A stretch of DNA of 64,000 nt from Papaver somniferum (GCF_003573695.1 NC_039363.1:126277302-126341301); one strand, 5' to 3'. Shown: positions 11,879-23,847, numbered from the stretch's first letter. Numbers and translations: made by a program. The notes: generated by a model not told the origin, from the sequence alone.

Positions 11879-14137
11879 ATGTCAGTTGAAGAAGACCATG
11901 ACGATGTCATGAGTGAAGAGGATATCACAGTAGTAGAGTCGATGACAATGCAAGAGCATGCTTCAAAGAAAAGGAAATTTACATCAAAAGTATGGAATGA
12001 TTTTGATTGGTCACGAGACAAAGATGGTAAAGAAAAGGCTACGTGCAAGCATTGTGGGAAGGAATATGCTTATGACAGTCAGAAAGGAGGAACATCAACT
12101 ATGTCAAGGCATTTAAAGAAGTGCCCTAGACTGAAGATGAAAGATGTGGGGCGACTTTTGTTATCTACAAATAATGGAGAACTGGCTACTCGTGCACGCA
12201 AAATAGATCAATCAAAGTTTCGGAATTTAGTTGCAAGACTAATTATTGGTAAAAATCTCCCCTTTAATTGTGTAGAATGGACTGAATTTAGGGAGTTATG
12301 TAGTTATCTGAATGTCGATGTTGAAACCATATCAAGGAATACTACAAGGTCTGATATTCTTAAAATGCATAAGTTCCAAAAAGAAGTTATTCGCAAGAAA
12401 TTACAATGTGCTCCAGGTAAAATATGTCTAACATCAGACATGTGGACCTCCGTCAACACCACTGGATACATAAGTTTAACAGTACACTTTGTTGATCAAG
12501 ATTGGGTATTGCAGAAGTTTCTTTTAAATTTTTCTCCACTGCCACCACCCCATACTGGTCAAGCACTTTCAGATAAGTTATTTCTGATGTTAAATGATTG
12601 GGGAATTGAAGGAAAAGTAACCAGCATCACTTTGGATAACGCTGCATCAAATACTTCATGTGTTAAGATAATGAAGAGTCGATTCATTGCAAGGAATGTT
12701 ATGTCGGATACTGGGAAAAGAAACTTTCATATACGGTGTTGTGCTCACATAATAAATATTGTAAAGATGGACTGACAGAGATTGATCCAGCAGTAATCAA
12801 GATAAGGTTAGCAGTGAAGTACCTTAAAGGTTCACAAAGAAGAAAACAAATTTCTTGGATATTGTCAGCGATTTAGGAATGTCAGTAAAGATGGGTGTTC
12901 GACAAGATATTAAGACAAGATGGAATTCTACTTATCTTATGTTGCAAAGTTGTATTTCGTATGAAAAAGTCTTCACTCATTTGAGGTTGGTGGACCCTGA
13001 CTATGCAGAGTCTCCTAATGGGGAAGAATGGGAGCAAATCAAAGTGGTCACGAAGTTTCTCAAGGTCTTTTATGACCTCACGACTCTATTCTCTGGAAAC
13101 AAGTATCCTACTTATAATTTTTATTTTGATGGGGTTTGTCAGATTAAAGTATTATTAGATCAAGAGACAACTAATGACATTGAGTTCATCAGAAACATGG
13201 CGAAGAAAATGCAAGAAATTTTTTCCAAGTATTGGAAAAAATTGAGTCCAATTTGGCAATGGCAGTCGTTTTAGACCCTCGATTGAAGTTTGAATTTGTA
13301 GAGTTTACTTTAGAAAAGGTGTATCCTGTTGAGCGTGAAATGAAGAAGGGAGTTGATATTATTAGAAAAAGGATGGAGACACTATATAAATATTATCATA
13401 CGACGTCAACTTTAAGAGGTTCGACAACCAATGAAACTCAGAATTCGGGTACTGTAAATGGTGGGAATTCTGGACGCAATGGAAGTGCTTTTATGCATGT
13501 ATTTCTTTAAGTTTTAACTGCTTGAACATTTCTATAACTGTCCATATAGAACTGGTAGTTAATTGTTGAAGTTTTTTGATGCAGGAATTTGCCGCGGCAG
13601 AAAAAAATGGTGGTCAACAATCTGACAAGTCAGAACTAGAACAATATCTAAGTGAGTCATCAGGATCAATGTCAACTGATTTTGACATCTTGAAGTATTG
13701 GAGAAGCCAAGAACTACGATACCCTAATCTTACAAGAATGGAAACCGATATTTTATCAATTCCTATTTCAACTGTTGCTTCGGAATCTGCATTTAGCCTT
13801 GGGGGAAGGGTACTTGACAGATATCGCAGCTCCTTATCACCTGAAAGTGCCGAGGCATTGATAACAACTCGTGATTGGATATATGGAATCGGTAAGAGGC
13901 TAAGTGTCTTGAGTAATATTTAAAATTAGTTGTAAGTCTATTTAACAATATATAGATTTGATAATTACTTATTTTCAATTATATGTAGGAGCTGCATCAA
14001 CTGATGTTGAGGAAGTGAAAGATAATGATATTAGTGAGGATGTATTTGCATTTGAGCCATCAAACAACAATGAGGCATTAAGTTGTTATGTAGAGCTGTC
14101 AACCGGTCAAGCTAGGGTCAACCCGTCCCTAGCTTGA
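11879..14137 (+). pseudogene. hAT transposase copy 3, frameshifted
   Basis: BED finger and both catalytic aspartates are intact in a 298-codon frame. That frame ends early because of a short deletion near 12760 (ATTATTGTAAGAG reduced to ATTGTAAAG). The shared frame break seen in copy 1 recurs near 12855. A further one-base loss lies at 13252. At the first intron donor the sequence CAGGTGATATTTC is reduced to CATGTATTTC, removing the exon-end CAG and changing the donor context. Dimerisation exon 13585 onward is intact. Non-functional as written. Confidence 0.87.
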
Positions 14138-16231
14138 CAAGCCATGGACGGGTTAGGGTCAGCCCTAGCCCTAGTATTGTTCATGTACAAGCCCAAAACC
14201 CTAGCCCTAGACGGGTTGGCTATGACGGGTTGCGGGTTGGCTGGTAAATTTGACTTTATTATTTTTGTGTTAAAAATATGAATATGGTAAACAACCACAA
14301 GTCTAAATACTAAAATGCATACTGAAAACAGATTACAGATTCCAAAATACAACTAAAACATGATTGAAATGAACCAAACCAAAGTTGTGGAGTGGAATAC
14401 ATATAGACATAGTTACATACATATATAAAACCAAAAAAATATACAAACTTCCACTTTTACTGCCTACCAGTTTACCACAGTATCACCTACTAAAAGTCTA
14501 AAACACTTCATCACTAGTGAAGAGGAGACCATAATAACAACCAATTCCTGCACAAAAAGTATCATATTCATTAATAAGGAATTAAGGATATAGGTCCAGG
14601 ATTGTGATTCATATAATCCTCAAAGTGACAGTAACTATTATCTATGTTTGTTCTTTTATATATAAAAGTGGACAAACTGAAGTACTGAACTGAAGCTACC
14701 GTCTACTGAACTGACTTTGAAATCTTGAATCACAACCTAAACCCTCATATGCAGTCACATATACAATATATATCGTTAGTGTCTCCCTTCATATTTATAC
14801 AAAAATAGGAGACAGTGATATCATATGGAAGTCCAAAATATTTCCTAAATCAGTGCCCAAAAAATGTTCTTTTTCCATGTATCTTTGTAATTGTGTGTCT
14901 AGAAGTGTATCACTTCAAGATGCTCCAGTATGAATCTGTAATTTCCAGCAAAAAGTATATCAAACAAAAGGATGTGTTAATGTAAATAAATAGAATTTTC
15001 ATAATTACCCGCTTTATATTGCTGAAGTACAGATACTAATTAGACGCATAAGAATAGAGCTGTCAATTAGTAACCCGGCCCGCGGGTTGACCTTAGCCCG
15101 GCTTGTTTCAACCCGTTTTGGCTGGGATTGTTTCCTAAACGGGACGGGCTAGGTCTGTTATATCTGACCCTAATAGAAAACAAGCTGGGCTAGGTCTAAC
15201 CCCCAGGTTACCAACCAACCCGTTAAATTATGATAATAACCTGTTATCGGAGGTATCGGTAGTATTTCACCTGCTACCCAAGTAACCGGGTACTTCTCAT
15301 TCTTATCTAAGTTTTCTAAAGAAAGAGAAATCAGAAAACTTCTCTTCAAGTTTTAGATCTGGACTGGAGTCTGGACTGGAGGCAGAGGTATTCGTGTTCG
15401 TCTCTTTTTCTAACTTAAAACTAAATAGGGTTATTTTTTCTATTCTGAGTTCTAGATTAGATTTTGATCTTTAAGTTTAACTATAATGATCTCTTTTTTT
15501 TAATTTTCTAACTATCTGTTATTTTGTTTGATTTTCAGGGGTTAGGGTTAGGGCTTTACTCGTAATCAACTAACCAAGTTTTATCCTTTAGGTTGTTTTT
15601 TCACTTCTAAGTTATAGATTAGATTTTGATCTTTAAGTTTAACTTTAATGATCTTTTTTTTTTTAATTTTCTAACTATCTGTTTCATTTTCAGGGGTTAG
15701 GGCTTTCTTTAGACTACCGTTGAAGAAGAATATGAAAAATTGGCCGATGATTTTACTTCTACTTTCCTAATCTAGGTGAGTAGTTCTAAGTTTTTAATGC
15801 ATAACTTGTTTTAAGTACTGTTAGGTGTTTGTGGAAATGATTCTTAGAACCCCAATCCCCTTTTCACGAATTTGTGTCATTTATTGTTAACTCATGTCTC
15901 TTAATGTCTTTCTATCTCTTAATGTCAATCTATAATATATTAATAATGCATAGCTTGCTTACGTTATGCTTGTGAATATTTATTTGAATTACAAAGGTTT
16001 ACTGATTCTGAAAATGGAAATGAACTCCATATGCAGCATGTCAGAATCAGAAAGCACATGTTTTATTTTGGCTTACATGAAAGTATAAAAAAACATACTT
16101 TTTTGGCTTTGCCTTTGCCAGTTTGGGATGTGTACTTGTTGGGATTTTAATTATTGACAACTCTAGTCCCCTGTGATGTAGCTCAAGGCTTACTAATTTT
16201 GATTTTTGAATTCTTTATGTAGCTTCCTAAA
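14138..16231. other. Array spacer and leader before the last, divergent unit
   Basis: Same organisation (left-end motif at 15055, inverted motif at 16154-16165). From about 15390 it carries real base substitutions rather than only deletions, including a change inside the inverted TIR motif (GACAGCTC to GACAACTC). No gene seen. Confidence 0.75.
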
Positions 16232-16735
16232 ATGTCAGTTGAAGAAGACCATGACGATGTCATGAGTGAAGAGGATATCACAGTAGTAGAGTCGATGACA
16301 ATGCAAGAGCATGCTTCAAAGAAAAGGAAATTTATATCAAAAGTATGGAATGATTTTGATTGATCACGAGACAAAGATGGTAAAGAAAAGGCTACGTGCA
16401 AGCATTGTGGGAAGGAATATGCTTATGACAGTCAGAAAGGAGGAACATCAACTATGTCAAGGCATTTAAAGAAGTGCCCTAGACTGAAGATGCAATATGT
16501 GGGGCAACTTTTGTTATCTACAAATAATGGAGAACTGGGTACTCGTGCACGCAAAATAGATCAATCAAAGTTTCGGGATTTAGTTGCAAGACTAATTATT
16601 GGTAAAAATCTCCCCTTTAATAGTGTAGAATGGACTGAATTTAGGGAGTTATGTTGTTATCTGAATGTCGATGTTGAAACCATATCAAGGAATACTACAA
16701 GGTATGATATTCTTAAAATGTATAAGTTCCAAAAA
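16232..16735 (+). pseudogene. hAT transposase copy 4, truncated at a retrotransposon junction
   Basis: Starts with the same ATG and BED region. TGG is changed to a TGA stop at 16361-16363, ahead of the zinc finger cysteines, and several missense changes follow. Similarity to the other copies ends at 16735, inside the codons before the RNase H core, and continues directly as TTGGTATCAGAGCAGG, a family-A retrotransposon primer-binding site. It is both nonsense-mutated and 3'-truncated. Confidence 0.85.
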
Positions 16736-16990
16736 TTGGTATCAGAGCAGGCAAACACGTTAAAGACCTTATAAGTCTGTGTTTGTTGCGATCTGAGGAT
16801 GGACGATATTGTCTCTGATAAACCCATTTCCAGAAATAAAAGTTTTGTTTCCATAAAGTCTGTTAAAGAGAAATATTTGTCAATCTCGAATATAGAAGAA
16901 CCTTGTGTTCCAAGGAAACAGACATACATTGACAAGTGTTACCATGACTAAAATAAGAAGTTCAGAAGACAGAAATGCGTTCAAGGAAAG
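16736..16990 (+). mobile_element. Family-A LTR retrotransposon, 5' internal fragment with PBS, no LTR
   Basis: TGGTATCAGAGC at 16737-16748 is complementary to the 3' end of initiator tRNA-Met, the standard plant LTR-retrotransposon primer site. The next ~60 bases match the sequence after the PBS at 37231 (AAACACnTTAAAGACCT, GTCTGTGTTTGTTG-like). The expected 5' LTR is absent; the base before the site is hAT DNA. A short frame in this fragment is not recognisable. The right limit is approximate, where similarity to other family-A copies is lost. Confidence 0.75.
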
Positions 16991-17223
16991 TTTTTCAACA
17001 ATGGCTTGATCTTCTTGACAAAATCCTCTTTCGTACTTTGGAGAGCCGCCCTCTTCAACTTCAGCTTCTTGGACAACTTTTCGACTTCCGCTTCTTACTT
17101 CTTCACTATATCCGCAGAAGGACCTTCGACTGTTTCGGCTAGCAACTTTTCAACCTCAGAGAAACCTTCAACGAACCAAGGAAAATTGAACTCGAAGTTT
17201 ACACATGTGTCACGATGGAACCT

Positions 17224-19735
17224 TCAGCTCGAGACTACATCCTCAGAAACAGTATTACCAGTCACATTGCACATGTCGTCAATCGAAGACAAACCTTCCT
17301 CCACACGCTTAACCAACGCAAATCGACTAGTAATTTTCTTGGTCGTGGTGATATGTCTGTAGCTTTCCCATATACTGGTGTATATCGCCGCGTGTTTGGC
17401 TGGCACGCTAAATCCCCCGATCAACACATGATCCGGATGAGGAACCAGATACGGAGGGTTGAAAGTGGCGCCCGCGACTGCATCAGAAACCGGCAAGGAA
17501 TTCCTAACGACAATTTCACCTGCGGCCACTGGAGTACTCTCCATTGTCTGAGTCACAACGACGTTTTTATCTCGATCAACATCCATTTCAAGGTCGCCTG
17601 GTGCGGCTGTCACAGTTGGAGACAAAGCTGTATCTCCGCCAGTCTCCGACTCAGGGACATCTTCAGAAACGACTTCCCCCTATGATATCACGGATTAGAT
17701 ATTTTCCAAAGAGAAATGAAGAGAGGAAAGAAGAAAAAACATGCGGGAGACTCACTGATTCGCTTTCATACCGACTATAGGAAGATTCAGCACTGCTGTC
17801 AGAAGAACTACTCTCGCCATCGCTGGACTCTGAACTTTCATCCTTCTCGGGTTCCCCATCACCATGGATAGGCTCAGCACCGCCACCCTCCGTCTCGATA
17901 AACGATGTTTTTTTTACTACTTGCAAGTTTGGTAAAGGTGTTCACGCTGCTGAGACCTTGGGCAAGATACAAAGACGGCTACTCAGAAAAGAAACAAGGA
18001 TATACGCGATCCAACTAAAATCAAGAGGAAAAGCATACGTACCCGCATATTAGATGAACTGAAAGTCGTTAGGGCTGTCGAATCTGACTGGGAACCATCT
18101 GCATGGCTTTTAGACCTTCACTCCTTCACTTGGGGACTATCTGCATTCGGGCTAATGGATTTTCTCTTGGTCGAAGAAGGATCCCTCAGCAGTGGGTGCT
18201 CCGCTAAAACCGTAGGAGAAGGCTTACCGCGACGGTTTTCTAACACATCATTCACCAATCCATGGATAGTGAGAAACTCATCCTGCCAAAATATGTTATA
18301 TTTGGAGGTTGTTGATGGATTTCGTTCCGCGAGCGGAAAAGGGAGACTTCTACTCGACACAAGAACACCAGCATCGAGAACAGTTGGCAACGAGTCTTCT
18401 GGAACAACCGGTTGATGAACGAGTGGGATCCGTTGGTCAAAACCCATATGCCAAGCCGCCCTATCGATATTGTAAGAAACTGCTTTGCAAGATCCTCGAA
18501 AGAAAGACGACACATGACCGGGCGTGCAGCTTCGCATGAACACCATCTCTCCCACACTCATATCCTCTTTATCAGAAGACAAAGACATGCTCGGAGCAGG
18601 AGCAGAGGTATTGATATGAGTTATGGACGCATGCACCGGAGCTCATGGAAGGAAATTGACCGTGTGCGAGTTGTCAAGGAATCCAACCAGGTTCGAACCA
18701 ATCTTTGGGCGCCTATTCGACCAATGCAGTATCCTAGAACTACCCCTAGACTCGGGATGTACGACCAACAGTTTTGGATCATACCTTTCGAAGTGCTCCC
18801 ACAACCACGCTTGGAGAAAGGCGGCATGAATATACAAATCCACTTTCATGTAGTCATTTGAAGCACACATTTCCGCGACCAGATGATCCAAGTGTGTGTA
18901 CATAGAACCAAGAAACAAGCCGCCAATAGGGAGAACGACACCTTTTGCCAATTTTATGGCAAACTTGATAAGTTCCTGTCTTATCTCCTTCTTACCAGAG
19001 CCGTCATCGAAAATATCTCTGGATAACCAAAGAGCCAAGAACGCTGCGACTTAAAGTGTACTATTTTTCTGATTTCGCTCCAACTCATCAGGAAACCATT
19101 GAGACACCCACCAGCCATAGAAGCACCTCGTCTCGTTTTCTTTCCAAACGAATCCTTTTGATTTCGCAACCAGAGCGGCGCACATTTCTTCTTCATCTGC
19201 AGACAACTTGACATCGAGGTTTCCTATTACAGGAAGGTTCAGCAAGACAACCACGCTCTCTAAAGAGATAGTCATTTCACCCCACCTGCATATGGCCGTG
19301 TGAGTGTCCGGACACCATCTGGAAATAAAAGCAACCAAGCCTAGAATATTTTTCCTAATTTGAAGCACTGCGGAAGCCGCGACAGCATCAATATTCTGCG
19401 CCTTGGTCAAACTGGATTTTACACATTCCTGGCTCATCATGAATCGCATCCATTTATCAAAGGGACGTAACAGACTCACACATATTTTAAAGTCAATAGG
19501 AGAAGCAGAATATTCTTTCCTCTGAAGACAAAACCTTATTACACCTCCAGGCCGAACTGACCGGGCCTCTCCTTCACTTTCCGGACCAGTCAGAAGAATC
19601 GACACATACTTGGGATGATTTTTCCTAATTGTGGCGGATGTTGTAAAGAACTCATCGTCTATGTTTGGCTTGGAATTTCCAACATATTTCGGTGCGGCAG
19701 AACTTTTCTCAAATGATATCCTAACGAAATTCTCT
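17224..19735 (-). pseudogene. Plant mobile domain (PMD) protein gene, stop-interrupted
   Basis: Reading leftward from about 19735, one frame gives a classic PMD core: LGLVAFISRWCPDTHTAICR then WGEMTISLESVVVLLNLPVI, and after a stop ALWLSRDIF...IKFAIKLAKGVVLPIGG. In-frame stops occur at 19051-19053, 18643-18645 and 18118-18120. The frame resumes at once after the first two, so these look like nonsense changes or short introns. Further left come a serine/acidic stretch (17663-17926, another frame) and a C-terminal piece containing HVLIGGFSVPAKHAAIYTSI. PMD proteins act in silencing and meristem maintenance (MAIN/MAIL), and PMDs are also carried by transposons. No ATG was found at the 5' end; an upstream exon may exist. 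It lies antisense to the surrounding retro-element. Confidence 0.75.
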
Positions 19736-20459
19736 CACGCTACTTTCACCTTCGAAATAACTATAGTGGAACAATACGAAGAGAAATTATTACGGAAAGT
19801 GCATGGAAATTATTTTATCACACAGGAGATACATCTTGGACGCAAACCAATTTGTTGCAAAGTCATAATGCGCACGAGCAAAGAAATGGGGACTGACAGA
19901 CCCTGCGTCACCACCTCATGCCAAGGTTGTACCCTGCAGCAGGAAATTTGCGCCCGGACGAGGAGGCGCTCCCCACCATAGGAGCAATACACACGCCACA
20001 CCAAGAAAAAGGAGGAAACCCTAGGAGCTAGGTTTTCACGGGAAGGGAATGACAGTTACTAGCCCATGCATGCCTACTTTGCACAGTAATTGAGGCGGCC
20101 AACATTACTACGGTATTCACGCCTAAATGTTACTACAAGTTCCCGCAAAGCATATTTACGGCTAGGATTCATACCAACACAAAAGAACAATATTTTTACA
20201 AGTTCATGAAAAGGTACGCCAACTAGGGTTTGCACTAACACAAGAAAACAAGAAAAACAAGTTAAATAGGAAGTGCTGGAAGACATAACTGGGATTCGCT
20301 CGTCCGCTTTACTGTTACCACACAGCCAGAATAAAAAAAAAAAAGGTATGAAATAAAATGAGAGGCCGGCCTCCTTTTATAGGCGTGGTACTTGGGAGTT
20401 TGAATAAGGAAAGGACTTCCTATTTGAGTCAAGTAAGGAAAAGAGGCAACCGGCCCGCG
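19736..20459. other. Gene-free internal DNA upstream of the PMD gene
   Basis: About 700 bp with no convincing coding frame. It includes an A-run at 20332-20344. It could hold the promoter or first exon of the antisense PMD gene, but no TATA box or initiator stood out. Confidence 0.35.
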
Positions 20460-20760
20460 AAGACAAATCACCATGCCAATCCGTCCGTGCATGCTTTGCC
20501 TCACCAAACCGCGCCATTGCCTTGGCCCCACCATGCCAAGCCGTCCGCACCATGCCTTGGCCCCACCACGCCAAGCCGTCCACATGCTTTGCCTCACCAA
20601 ACCGCTCCTTTCCTTGGCCCCACCATGCCAAGCCGTCCGCGCCATTGCCTTGGACCCACCATGCAAAGTCGTCCGCGCCATTACCTTGGCCCCACCCTGC
20701 CAAGCCATCTGCGCCATGACTTGCCGCGCCAACACCAACAACTCGCCAAGCCAGCGTCAT
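20460..20760. repeat. Short GC-rich minisatellite (CCATGCCAAGCCGTCC units)
   Basis: Irregular tandem copies of CACCATGCCAAGCCGTCC with CGCCATTGCCTTGGCCC or CATGCTTTGCCTCACC spacers; at least six copies by eye. It differs strongly in composition from its AT-rich surroundings. Open frames on both strands here are by-products of the repeat. Confidence 0.75.
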
Positions 20761-21239
20761 GATGTTCCCTAACCCATCCAAGGTGATGCATGGCCAGACT
20801 AAGCCGACGATCTCCATCTCACCATTTCACGGTCTACACCACAAATAGAATCTACGCAAGGCCGCCAAACATGAGGATCATGAACTCTCCTTACCTCTCG
20901 AAAAAAGTTAGTCGGACTTTCCTGACCATCTTTTCACGACCTGCCATTTCGATTTTTGTCCTCGCCTTTCACCATCTTATGCTTACCTCGAAACAATGCT
21001 CCTGTTCCGAGCTAAGCAGGGGACTTAATTTGATGGTGGTTTTTAGGTTAGAGTCAAAATCGTAAAACTGCACATCTGACATGACCTCACTATGACCATT
21101 AGCACATTTATGAATCAATCAGCATGCCTACGTAAGAATTACTGGGATACCCTCTTTTTTTTTTACATGGGTCATGTTCCACGGTAGAACCCTTAACACT
21201 GACTGACGTCATCTATGCCAAATCCTAATTCTCATGCTA

Positions 21240-21475
21240 CCGCGCCAAGGCATGCCAACCATGCCAGCCGCACCACTGTGCCAATGACAGACCATGTCAG
21301 CCACGTCACCGCGCTAAGGCATGCCAACCATGCCAGCCACACCACCGTGCCAATGACATACCATGCCAGCCACATCTCCGCGCCAAGGCATGCCAACCAT
21401 GCCAGCCGCACCACTACGCCAGTGGCATGCCATGCCAGCCGCACCTCCACACCAAGGCATGCCAACCACCTTTAT
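21240..21475. repeat. ~69-bp tandem repeats inside LTR-B
   Basis: CGCCAAGGCATGCCAACCAT recurs, with variation, at about 21242, 21311, 21380 and 21451, giving a ~69-bp period. Frames open through the array on both strands are low-complexity products of the repeat. Confidence 0.8.
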
Positions 21476-21479
21476 GCGC

Positions 21480-23130
21480 CATACCATGCCGCCCTTCCCT
21501 ATGCAGCTACCAAAACGAAAGCGTGCGATGATCAACGGCCGCCCTTCCATCTTATATGCAAATCTTAGCCGTCCAAGGTCGTCAAACATCGCATGGTAAC
21601 CTTTGTCCCAATGCCAAAACCCTAGTTTGGCCGCGCCTAAACCACGCCAAGGCATGCCGACCATGCTACATGTGCCAATGGCATGCCGCACTATCCACCT
21701 TGCCGCACCTAAGCCATGCCATGTCGGCCTTCCCTTCACGGCTGCCAAAACGAAGGCGTGCGATAATCAACGACCACTCTTCCATCTTAGATGCAAATCT
21801 CAGCCGTCCAAGGTCACCAACCAACACATGGTAACCTTTAGCCCAACGCCAAAACCCTAGTTTTGGTCACGCCCAAACTGCGCCAAGGCATGCCGGCCAT
21901 GCCACATGTGCCAATGGTATGCCAGCCACCTTGCCGCGCCATACCATGCCGTCCTTCCCTTCACGGCTGCAAAAACGAAAGCGTGCGACAATCAACGGCC
22001 ACCCTTCCATCTTAGATGCAAATCTCAGTCATCCAAGGTCACCAACCAACGCATGGTAAACTTTGGCCCAACGCCAAAACCCTAGTTTGGCCGCGCCTAA
22101 ACCACGCCAAGGCATGCCGACCATGCCACATATGCCAATGGCATGCCGCACCTAAGCCATGCTATGCCGGACTTCCCTTCACGGCTGCCAAAACGAAGGC
22201 GTGCGATAATCAACGACCACCCTTCCATCTTAGATGCAAATCTCATCCGTCCAAGGTCACCAACCAACACATGGTAACCTTTGGCCCAACGCCAAAACCC
22301 TAGTTTTGGTCACGCCCAAACCGCGCCAAGGCATGCCGGCCATGCCACATGTGCCAATGGCATGCTAGCCACCTTGTCGCGCCATACCATGCCGGCCTTC
22401 CCTATGCGGTTACCAAAACAAAGGCTTGCGACGATCAACGACCATCCTTCCATCTAAGATGCAAATCTTAGCCGTCTAAGGTCGCCAACCAACGCGTGGT
22501 AACCTTTGGCCCAAAACCCTAGTTTTGGTCACTCCCAAACCGCGCCAAGGCATGCCGGCCATGCCACATGTGCCAATGGCATGCCAGCCACCTTGCCGCG
22601 CCATACCATGTCGGCCTTCCCTATGCGGTTACCAAAACAAAGGTTGGAAACGATCAACGACCATCCTTTCATCTAAGATGCAAATCTTAGCCGTCCAAGG
22701 TCACCAACCAACGCATGGTAACCTTTGGCCCAACGTCAAAACCTTTGTTTTGGCCACTCCCAAACCGCGCCAAGGTATGCCAGCCATGCCACATGTGCCA
22801 ATGGCATGCCAACCACGTTTCCGCGCCATACCATGCCAGCCTTCCCTATGCGGCTACCAAAATAAAGGCTTGTGAATATCAACAACCACTTTTTCATCTA
22901 AGATGCAGATCTTAGCCGTCCAAGGTTACCAGCTAACGCATGGAAACCTTTGGCCCGACGCCAAGCCCTAGTTTGGTCGCGCCCAAACAAAGCCAAAACC
23001 CTAACTTTTGGCCGCGCCTAAACTATGCCATATTAAATCCGTACCGGCCATGCTTTCATGCCACTGGCTACCAAACGAAGGGTTGCAATAATCAACGGCT
23101 ACCCTTCCTCTCAAGATGCAAAATCTCGAC
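21480..23130. repeat. ~220-235-bp tandem repeats inside LTR-B (about seven copies)
   Basis: The landmark ATGCAAATCTnAGCCGTCC recurs near 21558, 21792, 22017, 22234, 22460, 22679 and 22905. Each unit also carries CAAAACCCTAGTTTTGG, GCCAAGGCATGCC, CATGTGCCAATGGCATGCC and a segment like CGTGCGATAATCAACGACC. Copies differ by substitutions and small indels. A more diverged, inverted version lies in 38870-40010. Confidence 0.85.
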
Positions 23131-23469
23131 CGTCGAAGGTCACCACCGAGCCGGCAAGTCTCCCAAGCTCAACTTGCCGAACAACAACATGCTACATGTT
23201 TTCCACGAAAACACTCGAGACATCAACACATGTCACAAACTGGGGATGCTCATTGGGTATTGGTTTGGCGGTTTACAACGTGCGGCGTACACTACGCCCT
23301 TTATAAGACAGTGTCATAAGGATGAGGCGGTTAGTAAATACAGGGAGTAATGGTGAAACGCTTTCTTTTATGGAACATCAATTCCAGGCATTACCGGTTA
23401 CCACCTCCTCCCATTTACTCATCCGTTTTCTATTTCTTACGAGACCAGAGTACGTTTCACTTCGGCTTG

Positions 23470-23478
23470 TATAAATAG
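23470..23478 (+). promoter_or_regulatory. TATA box of LTR-B
   Basis: TATAAATAG, conserved in the inverted solo LTR (minus strand, 38285-38293). It lies ~380 bp before the LTR end, as expected for an LTR promoter. Confidence 0.65.
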
Positions 23479-23847
23479 GTTTTACCTATTTCCACCGAAC
23501 ATCAAGTTCAGGACAGAAGGATACAACACTCACAAAATATTTGCTAGATTTCCATCTGTTAGCTTCCCACTTTCTGATACAAGTCGTGAAACAACTACAC
23601 TTCCAGAATCAATTATTCTGGTCTCAACACTCTCTTCGCTTCCCTCCCCAAAACCAACCCTTCTCCTTCACTTTGTGAACGAAGCAAGTCTGGAACGTTC
23701 ATTTCTTGGTTTACGCCGGATTTGTACAGATTGATCTCTCGAATCTAAAGTACTCCCTTGAAGTACATTGTTTAGGGTTTAAACTCGTTTCTCACCCACA
23801 CACCCGAAATTACCAAAATCAGCAGAAATCATTTTCACCCTCAGACA

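Larger units (their letters stand above)
1..16735 (+). repeat. Head-to-tail tandem array of ~4.36 kb hAT transposon units
   Basis: The same ~4.36 kb sequence recurs in one orientation. Transposase start codons lie at 3155, 7523, 11879 and 16232, spaced 4368, 4356 and 4353 bp. The downstream exon recurs at 489, 4860, 9221 and 13576. The window opens inside a unit and the last unit is cut at 16735. Copies are near-identical in the first three units and differ mainly by short deletions. The last ~1.4 kb carries true substitutions. hAT elements normally disperse by cut-and-paste, so a regular direct array suggests unequal crossing-over, rolling amplification or an assembly effect. The array itself is read directly from sequence; its origin is inference. 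Confidence 0.97.
16991..23847 (+). mobile_element. Partial Ty3/Gypsy-like element carrying an antisense PMD gene and a long 3' LTR (LTR-B)
   Basis: Internal DNA with an antisense PMD gene is followed by a polypurine-like stretch (AAGCAGGGGACTT at 21014-21026) and then the LTR at 21031. No 5' LTR, primer site, gag or pol was recognised between 16991 and 21030. The element is either non-autonomous or 5'-deleted. The assignment to Gypsy rests on the style of the polypurine tract and the long, tandem-repeat-bearing LTR, and is tentative. Confidence 0.55.
21031..23847 (+). mobile_element. LTR-B (about 2.8 kb) containing tandem repeats and a promoter
   Basis: Starts TGATGGTGGTTTTTAGG after a polypurine-like stretch and ends CCCTCAGACA at 23847. 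Both ends match the inverted solo copy at 37916-40484 (ends TGATGGTGG... and ...CCATAAACA). It contains two tandem-repeat arrays and a TATAAATAG at 23470-23478, placed as a U3/R boundary would be. Right of 23847 the sequence is an interrupted LTR-A, so LTR-B was inserted there. Confidence 0.75.

Noticed and set aside
18155..18861. Plus-strand frames over the PMD region
   Set aside because: Opposite-strand shadows of the PMD gene, without domain signal.
20262..22915. Several 65-146-codon frames on both strands with Ala/Cys/His/Pro-rich products
   Set aside because: Low-complexity translations of tandem repeats, open in several frames at once.
21240..23130. Possible CRISPR array
   Set aside because: Units are contiguous ~69 and ~220-bp tandem repeats without unique spacers, in a plant LTR.
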